From contig JAJFKK010000009.1 of assembly GCA_021773245.1 (NCBI GenBank), positions 1 to 32,699 of the forward strand: a stretch of DNA of 32,699 bases, in the 5' to 3' direction. The translations under genes were made by a program, and so were the position numbers. This stretch comes from Gammaproteobacteria bacterium. Lineage in GTDB: Bacteria > Pseudomonadota > Gammaproteobacteria > Eutrophobiales > Eutrophobiaceae. Below, in pieces: positions 7,205 to 17,724 of the stretch; position 1 is the stretch's first letter; each line of letters starts with the position of its first letter. The notes under the pieces are model-generated. The model made no database searches and had not been told where the DNA came from. It was given only the letters and a program-made list of their open reading frames with translations.

Positions 7205-9268
7205 TTAAAAACCACTTACACCTGACTGGATAAGACTTGGTAAATCAATAATAAGAGCAATATTTCCATTACCCGTAATAGTTGCTCCTGCCAATCCTCT
7301 TGTGCCTTGTAACATTGCACCTAAAGGTTTGATAACGACTTCTTCACGTCCAACCAGTTTATCAACTAACAGGCCAACATGATTTGTGCCTATAGCCACA
7401 ATGACAACATGTGCGGTTCTACCTTCATAATTTCCTGTTTCATTCGTTAAACAATTACTCAAATAAACCAAAGGGACAGGCTTTCCTCGTACAATAATGA
7501 CTCTGTTGCCATTAACCTCATTAACATTCTTCATATCTAATTCAAGAATTTCACTGACATTAACTAAAGGCAATGCAAACGTTTGTTCTTTTTCACCAAG
7601 CTTCACCATTAATGTAGGCATAATTGCCAATGTTAATGGCACCTTGATCAACATCGTCGTTCCTTTGCCCGGTACTGAATCAATTTCAATCATACCGTTT
7701 AATTGATTAATCCGTGTTTTAACAACATCCATTCCAACACCGCGACCAGAGATATCTGAAATTTCTTTTTTAATTGAGAAGCCTGGTAAAAAGATTAAGT
7801 TATAAATTTCCTTATCATTCAATCTTGAAATCGAATCTTCATCCATTAATCCTTTTTCAATGACATTCTTACTAAGTCCGCGAGCATCAATGCCAGCGCC
7901 ATCATCAGCAATGGTTAATAAAATATGTTCACCTTCCTGCTTTGCCGCTAACGTTACTGTTCCTTGCCTTGGTTTACCGGCGGCTTCACGCACATCGGGC
8001 ATTTCTACACCATGATCAACTGAATTGCGTACTAAATGGACGAGTGGATCAGCTAATGCTTCTACCAGATTTTTATCTAGATCGGTATCTTCACCAATCA
8101 TTTCTAAAACAACATCTTTCTCTAAACTACGCGCTAAATCTCTAACAACTCTTGGAAAACGTCCAAAGACTTTCTTGATTGGCTGCATTCTTGTTTTCAT
8201 CACTGATGATTGTAAATCAGCAGTAACAACATCAAGGTTACTGACTGTTTTACTCATGTCATCATGACCAATTTCTGCTTCAAGCGTCACTAAACGATTA
8301 CGAACAAGCACAAGTTCGCCAACCATGTTCATTATTTTATCAAGCGTACTCGTTTCAACACGAACCGTTGTTTCTGCCTTAGGAGCTGGTTTAGCTGCTG
8401 CAGCTGGTTCTGGTTTTTGTTCTGGTTGAGGAGCCGATTTTACTACGGCAGGTTCTTTGACTGCGTCTACTTTTTCTTCTGTCAAAGATGCATCATTAAC
8501 GTCTGAAACACTTACCGTTTCCTTAAAAGCGCCTTGTTTATTAGCTTGTAAATCATCAAGTAAAGATTCAAATTCATCATCTGTGATCTCGTCCGAACTC
8601 GGAGCAGGTGCCGAGACTGTTTTTGGTTGAGGTTCATTAACAGCTTTATGATTACTATCAGTAGTTGATTCAGGAAGACCACCATGTGCTCCCTTACCAT
8701 GCAATTGATCTAATAAGTCTTCAAATTCATCATCCGTAATTTCATCAATTGCACTTCCTGATGCCGCTGTTGTTTCATTACTATTAACAATGGCTTCTTC
8801 TTTTATCGTTTCTGTTTCTGTTGATACTGCTTCTACTTTCACCTCAATATCGCTGTTTTCAACAGGTGCATCTTCTGATTCAGGAATTGAAAACAGTTTT
8901 AATCTTTCTATTAATTCATTTTCTGCAGGAGTAGGATCTTGTCCTTCATTAATCTCCTGAAACATGGTGTTAACAACATCGAGTACGGCAAGCATGACAT
9001 CCATTAACTCAGCACTAACTGAACGTTGTCCTTGACGTAGTAAATCAAAAACATTTTCAGCAGTGTGACAAACATCAATGAGAGGGTTTATGGCAAGGAA
9101 ACCTGCGCCACCTTTTATTGTATGGAAACTTCTAAAGACAGCATTTAGTAATTCATTGTCTTCAGGTCTTGATTCCAATTCAACAAGTTGTTCATTTAAT
9201 AACTCAAGAATCTCTCCTGCTTCGAGAAGAAAATCTTGCATTATTTCATCATTTAAATCTATCGCCAT
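7205..9268 (-). CDS. cheA: Chemotaxis histidine kinase CheA
   Basis: P1 HPt FRSFHTIKGGAGF, P3 dimerisation, HATPase LVHLVRNSVDHGVE, GRGVGMDVVKTRI, P5 CheW-like regulatory domain. Confidence 0.97.
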   Translation of the reverse strand: MAIDLNDEIMQDFLLEAGEILELLNEQLVELESRPEDNELLNAVFRSFHTIKGGAGFLAINPLIDVCHTAENVFDLLRQGQRSVSAELMDVMLAVLDVVNTMFQEINEGQDPTPAENELIERLKLFSIPESEDAPVENSDIEVKVEAVSTETETIKEEAIVNSNETTAASGSAIDEITDDEFEDLLDQLHGKGAHGGLPESTTDSNHKAVNEPQPKTVSAPAPSSDEITDDEFESLLDDLQANKQGAFKETVSVSDVNDASLTEEKVDAVKEPAVVKSAPQPEQKPEPAAAAKPAPKAETTVRVETSTLDKIMNMVGELVLVRNRLVTLEAEIGHDDMSKTVSNLDVVTADLQSSVMKTRMQPIKKVFGRFPRVVRDLARSLEKDVVLEMIGEDTDLDKNLVEALADPLVHLVRNSVDHGVEMPDVREAAGKPRQGTVTLAAKQEGEHILLTIADDGAGIDARGLSKNVIEKGLMDEDSISRLNDKEIYNLIFLPGFSIKKEISDISGRGVGMDVVKTRINQLNGMIEIDSVPGKGTTMLIKVPLTLAIMPTLMVKLGEKEQTFALPLVNVSEILELDMKNVNEVNGNRVIIVRGKPVPLVYLSNCLTNETGNYEGRTAHVVIVAIGTNHVGLLVDKLVGREEVVIKPLGAMLQGTRGLAGATITGNGNIALIIDLPSLIQSGVSGF
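8549..8587 (-). other. CheA linker motif copy 2: ITDDEFESLLDDL (aa 228-240)
   Basis: Direct repeat of the motif at aa 177-189 in the P1-P3 linker. Confidence 0.85.
8702..8740 (-). other. CheA linker motif copy 1: ITDDEFEDLLDQL (aa 177-189)
   Basis: Direct reading of CheA translation; paired with the copy at 8549-8587. Confidence 0.85.
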
Positions 9269-9314
9269 TTGTATAGTCCTAATAATTCCATGCTAATACA
9301 ATCATCAGATCGTT

Positions 9315-10070
9315 TTAAAATCCAAGACTCGATAACAGATCATCAACTTCATCCTGTCCTGACATGACATCAGGATTATCTTCCTGATTCACTTGTGGAC
9401 CTTCAGCAGTAATGTTCTTTTTGTTATCCTCATTACTGCTTTTGCTTGATGAACCGGTGTTTCTAATTACGGTAACAAGACCATCTTGCATCTCTTGAAC
9501 TAATTCGATCACTTGCCGAATTATTTGTCCTGTTATGTCTTGGAAATCCTGAGCCATCATTACATCAGAAAGCCCTTGATTTAATTGCTTTGCATCCGTT
9601 TCTACAGATTCAAGAAAGGTTTCTATACGCTTACTCATTTGTCTAAATTCTTCTGCATTCATTTCTCGACGAGTAAACTTAGCCCAGTCTTGCCGCATAT
9701 TACTGCCGTTTTCTTCTAATTCATGTGCAATTGGCAATGCTTCTTCAACTGCATTTAAAGTACGATGTGCTGACTCTTCTGTTTTTTCAATAACGTAATT
9801 TAACCTTTCTTTTGCATTAGGTATGCGATTTTCAGCAAGATCCGGGAAGCGATCATCCATACCAAAAATAGCAAGTGAATCGTGTAACTGTCGTGTTAGC
9901 TTACCAACCTCTTGAAATAAGGCTGACTCTTGCTGACTAGCAAGATCATTAATCAATTGTTCAACTGCTGCCGTATTACCTTGCTCAAGGTTAGTTACCA
10001 ATGACTGCGCTAATGAAAGCCGTATATCAGTCGGTTCTTGTATTTCTGCTACTGCTGCTTCAGTACTCAT
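9315..10070 (-). CDS. cheZ: CheY phosphatase CheZ
   Basis: VMMAQDFQDITGQIIRQVIELVQEMQ catalytic region and C-terminal CheY-binding tail DEVDDLLSSLGF. Confidence 0.96.
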   Translation of the reverse strand: MSTEAAVAEIQEPTDIRLSLAQSLVTNLEQGNTAAVEQLINDLASQQESALFQEVGKLTRQLHDSLAIFGMDDRFPDLAENRIPNAKERLNYVIEKTEESAHRTLNAVEEALPIAHELEENGSNMRQDWAKFTRREMNAEEFRQMSKRIETFLESVETDAKQLNQGLSDVMMAQDFQDITGQIIRQVIELVQEMQDGLVTVIRNTGSSSKSSNEDNKKNITAEGPQVNQEDNPDVMSGQDEVDDLLSSLGF

Positions 10071-10087
10071 TTATACATGCTCCCTTC

Positions 10088-10477
10088 TTATGCGGCTTCA
10101 ATGCGTTCAAATATTTTATCTATTTTTTCTTTTAACGTTGCTGCGGTAAAAGGTTTAACAACATAACCGTTGACACCTGCTTGTGCTGCTTCAATGATTT
10201 GTTCTTTCTTTGATTCAGCAGTAACCATTAAAACAGGTAATGAAGAAAGTTCAGGATCAGCACGAACGGCTTTTAATAAATCAATTCCTTGCATACCAGG
10301 CATATTCCAATCTGTTACTAGAAAATCAAATTTTCCAGTCTTTAACATCGGTAGTGCAGTAATGCCATCATCGGCTTCACTGGTATTAGTAAATCCCAAA
10401 TCACGTAAAAGATTTTTTACGATGCGTCGCATCGTAGAAAAATCATCTACTATCAATATTTTCATATCTTTATCCAC
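10088..10477 (-). CDS. cheY: Chemotaxis response regulator CheY
   Basis: [23 protein letters not shown]...[13 protein letters not shown]...[10 protein letters not shown]...YVVKPF. Confidence 0.97.
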   Translation of the reverse strand: MDKDMKILIVDDFSTMRRIVKNLLRDLGFTNTSEADDGITALPMLKTGKFDFLVTDWNMPGMQGIDLLKAVRADPELSSLPVLMVTAESKKEQIIEAAQAGVNGYVVKPFTAATLKEKIDKIFERIEAA

Positions 10478-10541
10478 GTCAAGCCTCCGTTATAAAGCTC
10501 CATTTTTCAATCTATTTTCAATATATACAAAATCACTTTAT

Positions 10542-11288
10542 TTAATTTTCTTCAATAAATAATCGTTGTATTTTTGCTTTTAATCGAATCAAAGCTTGAG
10601 AATGAATTTGACAAACTCGTGATTCACTAACACCTAAAACTTCTCCTGTTTCTCTCAAATTCAATTCTTCATCATAATAAAGTGACATCACTAATCGTTC
10701 TCTCTCTGGCAAGCCAGATATCACTTTTGCTATCGTTTCTTTCAAATTGTCCTCTTGCAACTTTTCCAATGGTCCGGTTATCTTGGCACTAAAACCATCT
10801 ACTACCGTTGCATCTCTAGTTGGAATATCTTCAAAGCTGACTATTTGATGACTACTCGCATCCTGTAACACGAGATGATATTCATCCAAAGACATATCCA
10901 ATCTTTCTGCTACTTCACTATCACGTGCATCCCTGCCCTGTTCCGTTTCAATTTGTCGCATTGCCTGAGAAATCTCCCTGACTTTTCTATGCAATGACCT
11001 TGGAGTCCAATCACCTTTTCTTATTTCATCAAGCATCGAACCTCTAATGCGTATGCCAGCATATGTTTCAAAACTGGCTCCTTGCGTCGCATCGTAGTTT
11101 CTCGCTGCCTCTAATAATCCAATCATCCCTGATTGTATTAAATCTTCTACCTGTACACATGAAGGCAATCTACTTATCAAATGGTAAGCAATACGCTTAA
11201 CCAATGAAGCATGCACTTCAACTAATTCATCCTGTGTCGTTGCACTAACGCCAGCAGTATCCGTATAAGCTGCAAGTTCATGGTTCAT
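10542..11288 (-). CDS. fliA: Flagellar sigma factor sigma28
   Basis: HASLVKRIAYHLISRLPSCVQVEDLIQSGMIGLLEAARNYD...GLPERERLVMSLYYDEELNLRETGEVLGVSESRVCQIHSQA. Confidence 0.97.
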   Translation of the reverse strand: MNHELAAYTDTAGVSATTQDELVEVHASLVKRIAYHLISRLPSCVQVEDLIQSGMIGLLEAARNYDATQGASFETYAGIRIRGSMLDEIRKGDWTPRSLHRKVREISQAMRQIETEQGRDARDSEVAERLDMSLDEYHLVLQDASSHQIVSFEDIPTRDATVVDGFSAKITGPLEKLQEDNLKETIAKVISGLPERERLVMSLYYDEELNLRETGEVLGVSESRVCQIHSQALIRLKAKIQRLFIEEN

Positions 11289-12133
11289 GACATCGCCCTC
11301 GATGGCAGAGAATCCTGAATTCCGATCATTTTTTCTGCAAAAAACATCAATCGACCTGCCGCTCTTGCGCTTCTAATTGGGTTATCGACATCTGCAGCTA
11401 ATTTCTTGAATGATTTTATTGCCTTTGAATTAGGATATGATGAGTAAAAGGGTCGGCGCTGGCGTACAGCGCGTAAAATATTCTCATCTTGAGGAATAAT
11501 CACCATCAGATTGAGAACGACATCGATATATTGTTCGCTAACAGCCCGTATTCTTTCGAATAACTCACAACCCTCAGCTTCAGTTTTTACTTTATTAATC
11601 ACAATCTGAAAGCGATGGATTTTATGATCACGGTGTAACGTCTTAATTAGTGCATATGCATCTGCTATTGATGCCGGGTCGTTACAAACAACAACCAGTA
11701 TTTCTTGTGCAGCACTACAAAATCGAACCACACTTTCCGAAATGCCCGCAGAGGTATCAACTATTAATATATCGGTACTTTCTTCCAGTTCATCAAAGGC
11801 ATGAATCAATCCGGCATTTTGAGCCGGTGACAACTGATTCATCATTTTGAGTCCTGATGAAGCGGGAATGATGCGAATATTATTCGGACCTTCAATCAGA
11901 ATATCTTTTAATTCGCATTCTCCCTCAATAACATGAGAAAGATTTCGTAATGGTTTTAAATTTAGCAATACATCAATATTTGCCAAACCAAGATCAGCAT
12001 CCATTAATGTCACTGTTTTATCTCTATCTGCTAGAGCAAGTGCTAAATTAATTGAAATATTCGTTTTGCCGACGCCACCTTTACCACTAGCAACCGCAAG
12101 TACTTTTGTCACATGTTTATTATTTAAAGACAT
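11285..12133 (-). CDS. flhG: MinD-like flagellar number regulator FlhG/FleN
   Basis: VLAVASGKGGVGKTNISINLALALADRDKTVTLMDADLGLANID; located between flhF and fliA. Confidence 0.95.
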   Translation of the reverse strand: MSLNNKHVTKVLAVASGKGGVGKTNISINLALALADRDKTVTLMDADLGLANIDVLLNLKPLRNLSHVIEGECELKDILIEGPNNIRIIPASSGLKMMNQLSPAQNAGLIHAFDELEESTDILIVDTSAGISESVVRFCSAAQEILVVVCNDPASIADAYALIKTLHRDHKIHRFQIVINKVKTEAEGCELFERIRAVSEQYIDVVLNLMVIIPQDENILRAVRQRRPFYSSYPNSKAIKSFKKLAADVDNPIRSARAAGRLMFFAEKMIGIQDSLPSRAMS

Positions 12134-12145
12134 ACTTTATTCCGC

Positions 12146-13369
12146 TTAATGTTTGAAGCCATTTTCAAATTCATAGTGTCCGACTGATTGTTCCATATGT
12201 TCTTCATCAAATTTAATTTGATTTTGATTCGCTCGACTAACCACTCTTGAAACAAGTTCATAAGGTTTCATTTTATGCATGTCATCAGGCACTCTTTGTC
12301 CATCACAAATGGAAGCTATCGGTAATGATTTTTCAATTGCGACTGATAATAGCCCGCCTAAAGAAGTCGCCTCATCGAGTTTTGTAGGAATACAAAAATC
12401 CGGGTTAAATGCCTGGTAAGTATCAATGAGTCGAGACAAACCATTGTAATGTTCTGTTGCAGGTAAAATTAGACAATTCATAGTCTTTTCTTTTGTTGAT
12501 TTTAAAAGACCAAATTGTTCTTGATGTTTTTTATCTTTAAGACTCAATCCAGCGGTATCAACTAAAATTAATTTTTCATTAGCCGCTCCATCAAACAAAC
12601 CCAGATATTCTTCTTTATTGTTTATGGTACGTATAGGAATCCCAAGAATTCTTGCATAACTTCTCAATTGTTCGCGTGCACCAACACGATAAATATCTGT
12701 CGTTGCTAGCATTATATTTTGAGTACCATACTCAAGTGCATAACGTGTCGCCATTTTGGCAATCGTCGTTGTTTTTCCCGATCCAGAAGGACCAAAAAAC
12801 AAGACCTTTTTACCGGCTGTCAAAATATTGTCATGGAACTGCGGCACCTTATAGGTGAGTAAAGCCAACAAGGTTCGCCAAGCTTGATCAAACTTATAAT
12901 CTTCAGGTATTTCTTCTACTAACTGACGTGCAAGTTTTGGCGTCAACTCAAGGTTGATCAATTGCCGGAGTAAATTTGCCCATAAAGGATGTTGTCTGCC
13001 GATCGCGCCCCAAGCCAAGCCCGACATTTGTTGTTCTAACATTGAGCGAAGCGACTTTAATTCATCACGCATTTGATCCATGGTTGATTCTCGTGTCCAT
13101 AGATCTGAAACAGAGTCATGTGCAGTTCGGGTTTCTACTTTAATAGGTTCTACTTGTTCTAGTTGTTCTGAGTTGTCTTCTTGTTCTGTTAATGTTCTCG
13201 ATTGCGTGCTCTTGTTATAGACCTCTTCGTCATAATCTTCAGCAGCAATTAATTCAACACCACCCAATACTTTCCGGTTAGAAAGTATAACGACATCCGA
13301 TCCATGTTCGTCACGTGCCATTTCCAAGGCTTGGCGCATATCTGAAGCAAAGTATTTTTTTATTTTCAT
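12146..13369 (-). CDS. flhF: SRP-like GTPase FlhF (flagellar placement)
   Basis: MKIKKYFASDMRQALEMARDEHGSDVVILSNRKV; GPSGSGKTTTIAKMATRYA, DTAGL, TKLDEA. Confidence 0.96.
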   Translation of the reverse strand: MKIKKYFASDMRQALEMARDEHGSDVVILSNRKVLGGVELIAAEDYDEEVYNKSTQSRTLTEQEDNSEQLEQVEPIKVETRTAHDSVSDLWTRESTMDQMRDELKSLRSMLEQQMSGLAWGAIGRQHPLWANLLRQLINLELTPKLARQLVEEIPEDYKFDQAWRTLLALLTYKVPQFHDNILTAGKKVLFFGPSGSGKTTTIAKMATRYALEYGTQNIMLATTDIYRVGAREQLRSYARILGIPIRTINNKEEYLGLFDGAANEKLILVDTAGLSLKDKKHQEQFGLLKSTKEKTMNCLILPATEHYNGLSRLIDTYQAFNPDFCIPTKLDEATSLGGLLSVAIEKSLPIASICDGQRVPDDMHKMKPYELVSRVVSRANQNQIKFDEEHMEQSVGHYEFENGFKH

Positions 13370-13404
13370 AATCGTTGTCTTACCTAAATCTATTTAACCA
13401 ATTT

Positions 13405-15498
13405 CTACACTGCACCAACTGAGCTTACTATCCTGATATCTCGACTTTCTGGCACTTCACTAAAAGCCAAAATATGTAACCTCGGTATACTGAATCTAAT
13501 CATTCTTACTAATAGTTCTCTCAAGTTATCTGCCACCAACAATACTGCTGGTTGTCCGGCTAATTCCTGTTTTTCACAAGCCTCTCGCAATGAGCTAATT
13601 AACCTTTGTGCTAATCCCGGTTCAATTGCACCAGTTCCTTCTGTCATCGCTTGTAGTGTCTGCTGCAATAACTGTTCCAGTGCCATATCCAAAGTAATAA
13701 CGGGTAACTCATCATCACCGCCACTAATACGCTCTATTATCAATCGACCAAGTGCTACGCGTACTAATGCTGTTAAGGCATCAGTTGATTGCGTCGTTCG
13801 GGAGTGCTCAATAATAGTTTCAATAATCGTACGAATATCCCGAATCGGAATATTTTCACGTAAGAGATTTTGCATGACCTTAAGGACAATACTGACAGGG
13901 ATAATATTTGGGATAATTTCATTAATCACATTAGGTGAGTGTTCGCTATAGCGATCAATCAATGATTGCACTTCCTTATAACCCAATAACTCGTGTGCAT
14001 ATTCCTGTAAAACTTGACTCATATGCGTAGCAACAACCGTACTGGGATCGACAACGGTATAACCATAGGTTTGTGCCTGATCGCGCTGAGTTGGGTCAAT
14101 CCAGACAGCTTCAAGCCCAAATACGGGATCAGTTGCCGCATTACCCGGTAATTCGCCAAAAACCTGACCCGGATTTATGGCTAATTCAGAATCTACCTGT
14201 ACAGATGATTTCGCTACTGTGGCATCCTTAATAACAATCCGATAACTATTCGGTTCCAAATCTAAATTGTCACGAATATGCACAGCGGGTAACAAGAAAC
14301 CTAATTCTTGTGTCAGTTTTTTTCTGACTCCTTTCACTCTGGATAAAAGTTGCCCACCTTGCTTACGATCAACCATTGGTATTAATCGATAACCAACTTC
14401 AAGTCCTATTTGATCAATACTTTCGACATCATCCCAACCCAGTTCTCGCTCTTCCTCAGAAGGTAAGACAACGGCTTCAGGTTCTACTTCTTCTTGTTCT
14501 GCTACTACTCTCTGTTTATTTTCGCTCATCCAGTAAGCTAGACCTCCAGCAAGACCAGCAAACAAAAGAAAAGCAACATTTGGCATGCCAGGGATTATGC
14601 CTATCAATCCAAGTACACCTGAGGTGATATATAATGTTTTAGGACTTTGAAACAATTGGAAGATAATTTGTTCTCCCATATCTGATGCTGAAGAAACGCG
14701 TGTCACGATAATGGCAGCAGCAGTAGATAAGAATAAAGAAGGAATCTGGGCAACCAACCCATCACCGATAGTCAGTAATGTATAAATACGGGCAGCATCT
14801 GCCATTGCCAGATCATGCTGGACAATGCCAATAGCTAATCCGCCGAGAATATTAATAAACAATATTAAAATGCCAGCAATCGCATCGCCGCGTACAAATT
14901 TACTAGCACCATCCATCGCTCCATAAAAATCAGCTTCCTGTGCGACTTCAGATCGTCTTAATTTTGCTTCCTCTTGATTGATTAAACCGGCATTCAAATC
15001 AGCGTCGATTGCCATTTGTTTACCTGGCATTGCATCAAGTGTAAATCGTGCGGTCACTTCCGATATACGCCCTGCACCTTTCGTCACAACGACGAAATTG
15101 ATGACTACCAAAATAGCAAAGACAACAAAGCCAACCGTGTAATTACCGCCAACAACAAAATCACCAAATGACTCAATCACTTTACCTGCCGCATCCGGCC
15201 CAGTGTGCCCTTCTAATAAAACGACCCGTGTTGATGCCACGTTTAAACTAAGACGTAATAAAGTTGAGATTAATATTACCGTTGGAAAAACGGCAAATTC
15301 CAAAGGACGTAAACTATAAATAACTGCTAATAAAACAATTAAAGACAGTGCGATATTGAACGTAAAAAATATGTCGAGTAAAAATGGTGGTAATGGAATC
15401 ACCATCATCGCCAAAATTGCTAATAACAATAATGGTGCACCTAAACCCATGCGGCTCCAGTCCGTTAATTTCAATGACATAGTTCCGGGGGCAGCCAT
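13405..15498 (-). CDS. flhA: Flagellar type III export protein FlhA
   Basis: FHIPEP family: FLLDIFFTFNIALSLIVLLAVIYSLRPLEFAVFPTVILISTLLRLSLNVASTRVVLLEGHTG. Confidence 0.97.
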   Translation of the reverse strand: MAAPGTMSLKLTDWSRMGLGAPLLLLAILAMMVIPLPPFLLDIFFTFNIALSLIVLLAVIYSLRPLEFAVFPTVILISTLLRLSLNVASTRVVLLEGHTGPDAAGKVIESFGDFVVGGNYTVGFVVFAILVVINFVVVTKGAGRISEVTARFTLDAMPGKQMAIDADLNAGLINQEEAKLRRSEVAQEADFYGAMDGASKFVRGDAIAGILILFINILGGLAIGIVQHDLAMADAARIYTLLTIGDGLVAQIPSLFLSTAAAIIVTRVSSASDMGEQIIFQLFQSPKTLYITSGVLGLIGIIPGMPNVAFLLFAGLAGGLAYWMSENKQRVVAEQEEVEPEAVVLPSEEERELGWDDVESIDQIGLEVGYRLIPMVDRKQGGQLLSRVKGVRKKLTQELGFLLPAVHIRDNLDLEPNSYRIVIKDATVAKSSVQVDSELAINPGQVFGELPGNAATDPVFGLEAVWIDPTQRDQAQTYGYTVVDPSTVVATHMSQVLQEYAHELLGYKEVQSLIDRYSEHSPNVINEIIPNIIPVSIVLKVMQNLLRENIPIRDIRTIIETIIEHSRTTQSTDALTALVRVALGRLIIERISGGDDELPVITLDMALEQLLQQTLQAMTEGTGAIEPGLAQRLISSLREACEKQELAGQPAVLLVADNLRELLVRMIRFSIPRLHILAFSEVPESRDIRIVSSVGAV

Positions 15499-15516
15499 TA
15501 TCTTTTTATCCTTTTA

Positions 15517-16653
15517 TTAGTCATGTTGATATTCATCAGGTATTGGTAGATCTACAGGCGGCTTCGGTTTAGGCGCAGTAGAAATAGTTACGCTGTCACG
15601 CAATTGGAATATATAAGCAAGTACTTGTGCTACGGCAAGATATAAACCGGCAGGAATATCCTGATTAATTTTTGTGCTGAAATATAATGCACGAGCTAAC
15701 ATAGGCGCAGGAAAAATCATGACATTATGTTCAGCAGCCAGATTTCTAATTCGTTCAGCAACAAGATCCGTTCCTTTCGCCACTAATTTTGGTGCGCCCA
15801 TTTCATCCGGCTTATAACTCAACGCAATTGCATAATGCGTCGGGTTTGTGATAATGACATCAGCATCAGGTATCGCTTCCATCATTCTTCGGTTCGCTAG
15901 TTCTTGTTGTAGTGCTCTGATTTGAGACTTCACTTCCGGTTTACCTTCAGTGTCTTTCATCTCATCCTTTATTTGCTGCTTGGTCATCTTCAATTGTTTT
16001 TTGTGATTCCATAATTGAAATGGCACATCAATCGAAGCTATCAAAACTGTAGCTAAACAAACGATAAAAAAACAGCTGATAATCATACTGCTTGCATCAG
16101 TCAACCCCATTTCTAAACCATTGCGCCCCATACTTAACAAATCATAGACATGATGCCAAAGTAGAAAAACGGCGATACCGACTATCAATATAAACTTTGC
16201 CAATGCCTTAAGTAGTTCCATAAGACTATTAACACTGAACAAACGTTTTATCCCTGTAATCGGATTTAATTTATCCCATTTAAATGACAGTGCTTTAGGA
16301 CTAAACAACCAACCCCCAACCATCATCGGAGCAAAGAACGCAATGATAAATAACAGTCCAAGTAAAGGTGAAAAAGCAAGTAATACTTCTCGTCCCGAAT
16401 CTACAATTGTATTAAACACAAAGAAATCGTCATAAATATTTTTTCGTTCAATAATAAAATTATTTTTCATTAAGCTTTGCAAGCTCGCAGCCAACTGTTG
16501 TCCCATAAATAAGAAAACAACAGCACTTGTCATTAATATAAACATCGTACTTAATTCTTTAGAACGAGATATCTGTCCTTTCTCACGCGCTTCATCAGCG
16601 CGTTTCGGCGTTGCCTCTTCAGTGCGTTCCTGACTGGTATCTTCGCTAGACAT
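15517..16653 (-). CDS. flhB: Flagellar type III export switch protein FlhB
   Basis: EDTSQERTEEATPKRADEAREKGQISRSKEL; autocleavage motif NPTH in VIITNPTHYAIALSY. Confidence 0.97.
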   Translation of the reverse strand: MSSEDTSQERTEEATPKRADEAREKGQISRSKELSTMFILMTSAVVFLFMGQQLAASLQSLMKNNFIIERKNIYDDFFVFNTIVDSGREVLLAFSPLLGLLFIIAFFAPMMVGGWLFSPKALSFKWDKLNPITGIKRLFSVNSLMELLKALAKFILIVGIAVFLLWHHVYDLLSMGRNGLEMGLTDASSMIISCFFIVCLATVLIASIDVPFQLWNHKKQLKMTKQQIKDEMKDTEGKPEVKSQIRALQQELANRRMMEAIPDADVIITNPTHYAIALSYKPDEMGAPKLVAKGTDLVAERIRNLAAEHNVMIFPAPMLARALYFSTKINQDIPAGLYLAVAQVLAYIFQLRDSVTISTAPKPKPPVDLPIPDEYQHD

Positions 16654-17429
16654 TAATGCGTCACCACTGATTTCATCATCAAAATGCCACCGTCGAACAT
16701 TTCCATCATGTGCGGAACAAAACTACTTAAATTAAAAAATACAATAAGCACGCCAAGAATAATCATTATGGGAAAACCGACAGCGAATATATTAAGTGCT
16801 GGTGCGGAGCGCGTCATAATACCAAAAGATAAATTAACGATTAATAATGAAACGATTGCCGGCAATGCAATTACAACCGCTGTTTTTAATATACTGCCAG
16901 TCCATATCAAAACTTCCCACGCACTGTTAGTCGACATGCCTGTTGTGCCTATAGGCAGACTATTAAAACTTTCTGCTAGCACGCGGATCATCATTAAGTG
17001 TCCATCGACAGCTAAAAATAATAATGTCGCTAACAAAAGATAAAACTGACCAATAATTGGAACTTGATTACCATTGGTTGGGTCTACCATCGATGCCATC
17101 ATCAATCCCATTAATTGTCCTATCGCCTGGCCTGCAACTTCAAGTGCGACAAAAACCACTCTCATACACAAACCCATGGAGACACCAATCATAATTTGCT
17201 GGAATGTTATTAAAACACCTTCAGCTGAAACAGGATCAACGTTTGGAATTTCTGGAAGCACTGGAAAAATAACTGCAGTTATTAAAATAGCAATGATGAG
17301 TCGTATGCGTGTAGGGACAGGTCGTGTTCCTATAATCGGCGCAGTCATTAATAATCCAGCAATACGAAAAAAAGGCCACAACCACATTTGTATTAACTGA
17401 ACAACCTCATTTGTAGTAATTGTTAGCAC
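16653..17429 (-). CDS. fliR: Flagellar export apparatus protein FliR
   Basis: Multi-TM FliR family: FFRIAGLLMTAPIIGTRPVPTRIRLIIAI...; downstream of fliQ. Confidence 0.95.
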   Translation of the reverse strand: MLTITTNEVVQLIQMWLWPFFRIAGLLMTAPIIGTRPVPTRIRLIIAILITAVIFPVLPEIPNVDPVSAEGVLITFQQIMIGVSMGLCMRVVFVALEVAGQAIGQLMGLMMASMVDPTNGNQVPIIGQFYLLLATLLFLAVDGHLMMIRVLAESFNSLPIGTTGMSTNSAWEVLIWTGSILKTAVVIALPAIVSLLIVNLSFGIMTRSAPALNIFAVGFPIMIILGVLIVFFNLSSFVPHMMEMFDGGILMMKSVVTH

Positions 17430-17454
17430 GATTAACTGATCTTATTTTTAATAT

Positions 17455-17724
17455 TTAACCTATTAAACTCGGAATATTTTCGAATAACTTCAATGTGTAT
17501 TCCGTTATTAAACTTAACATCCATGGTCCACCCACAACCAACACTAATAAAGTAATTAATAACTTTGGAATAAAACTCAACGTCATTTCATTTATCTGCG
17601 TTGCCGCTTGAAACATACTGATTAAAACACCCGTGATTAAAGCTGGCACTAATAATACCAGTAGTAATATCGTCAGGTTGTATAACGCTTGCTGTCCTAT
17701 CTGAATGACTATTTCCGGTGTCAT
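17455..17724 (-). CDS. fliQ: Flagellar export apparatus protein FliQ
   Basis: 89 aa, [30 protein letters not shown]. Confidence 0.96.
   Translation of the reverse strand: MTPEIVIQIGQQALYNLTILLLVLLVPALITGVLISMFQAATQINEMTLSFIPKLLITLLVLVVGGPWMLSLITEYTLKLFENIPSLIG

Noticed and set aside
8025-8267. Plus-strand ORFs opposite cheA (also 7497-7706, 7942-8145, 9078-9296)
   Set aside because: Antisense to conserved CheA domains; explained by codon bias
10170-10562. 130-aa plus-strand ORF opposite cheY
   Set aside because: Antisense shadow of CheY; composition biased, no domain
16684-17400. Two plus-strand ORFs (119 and 108 aa) opposite fliR
   Set aside because: Antisense shadow frames of the well-supported FliR gene; Ile/Thr/Asn-rich low-information translations with no family signature
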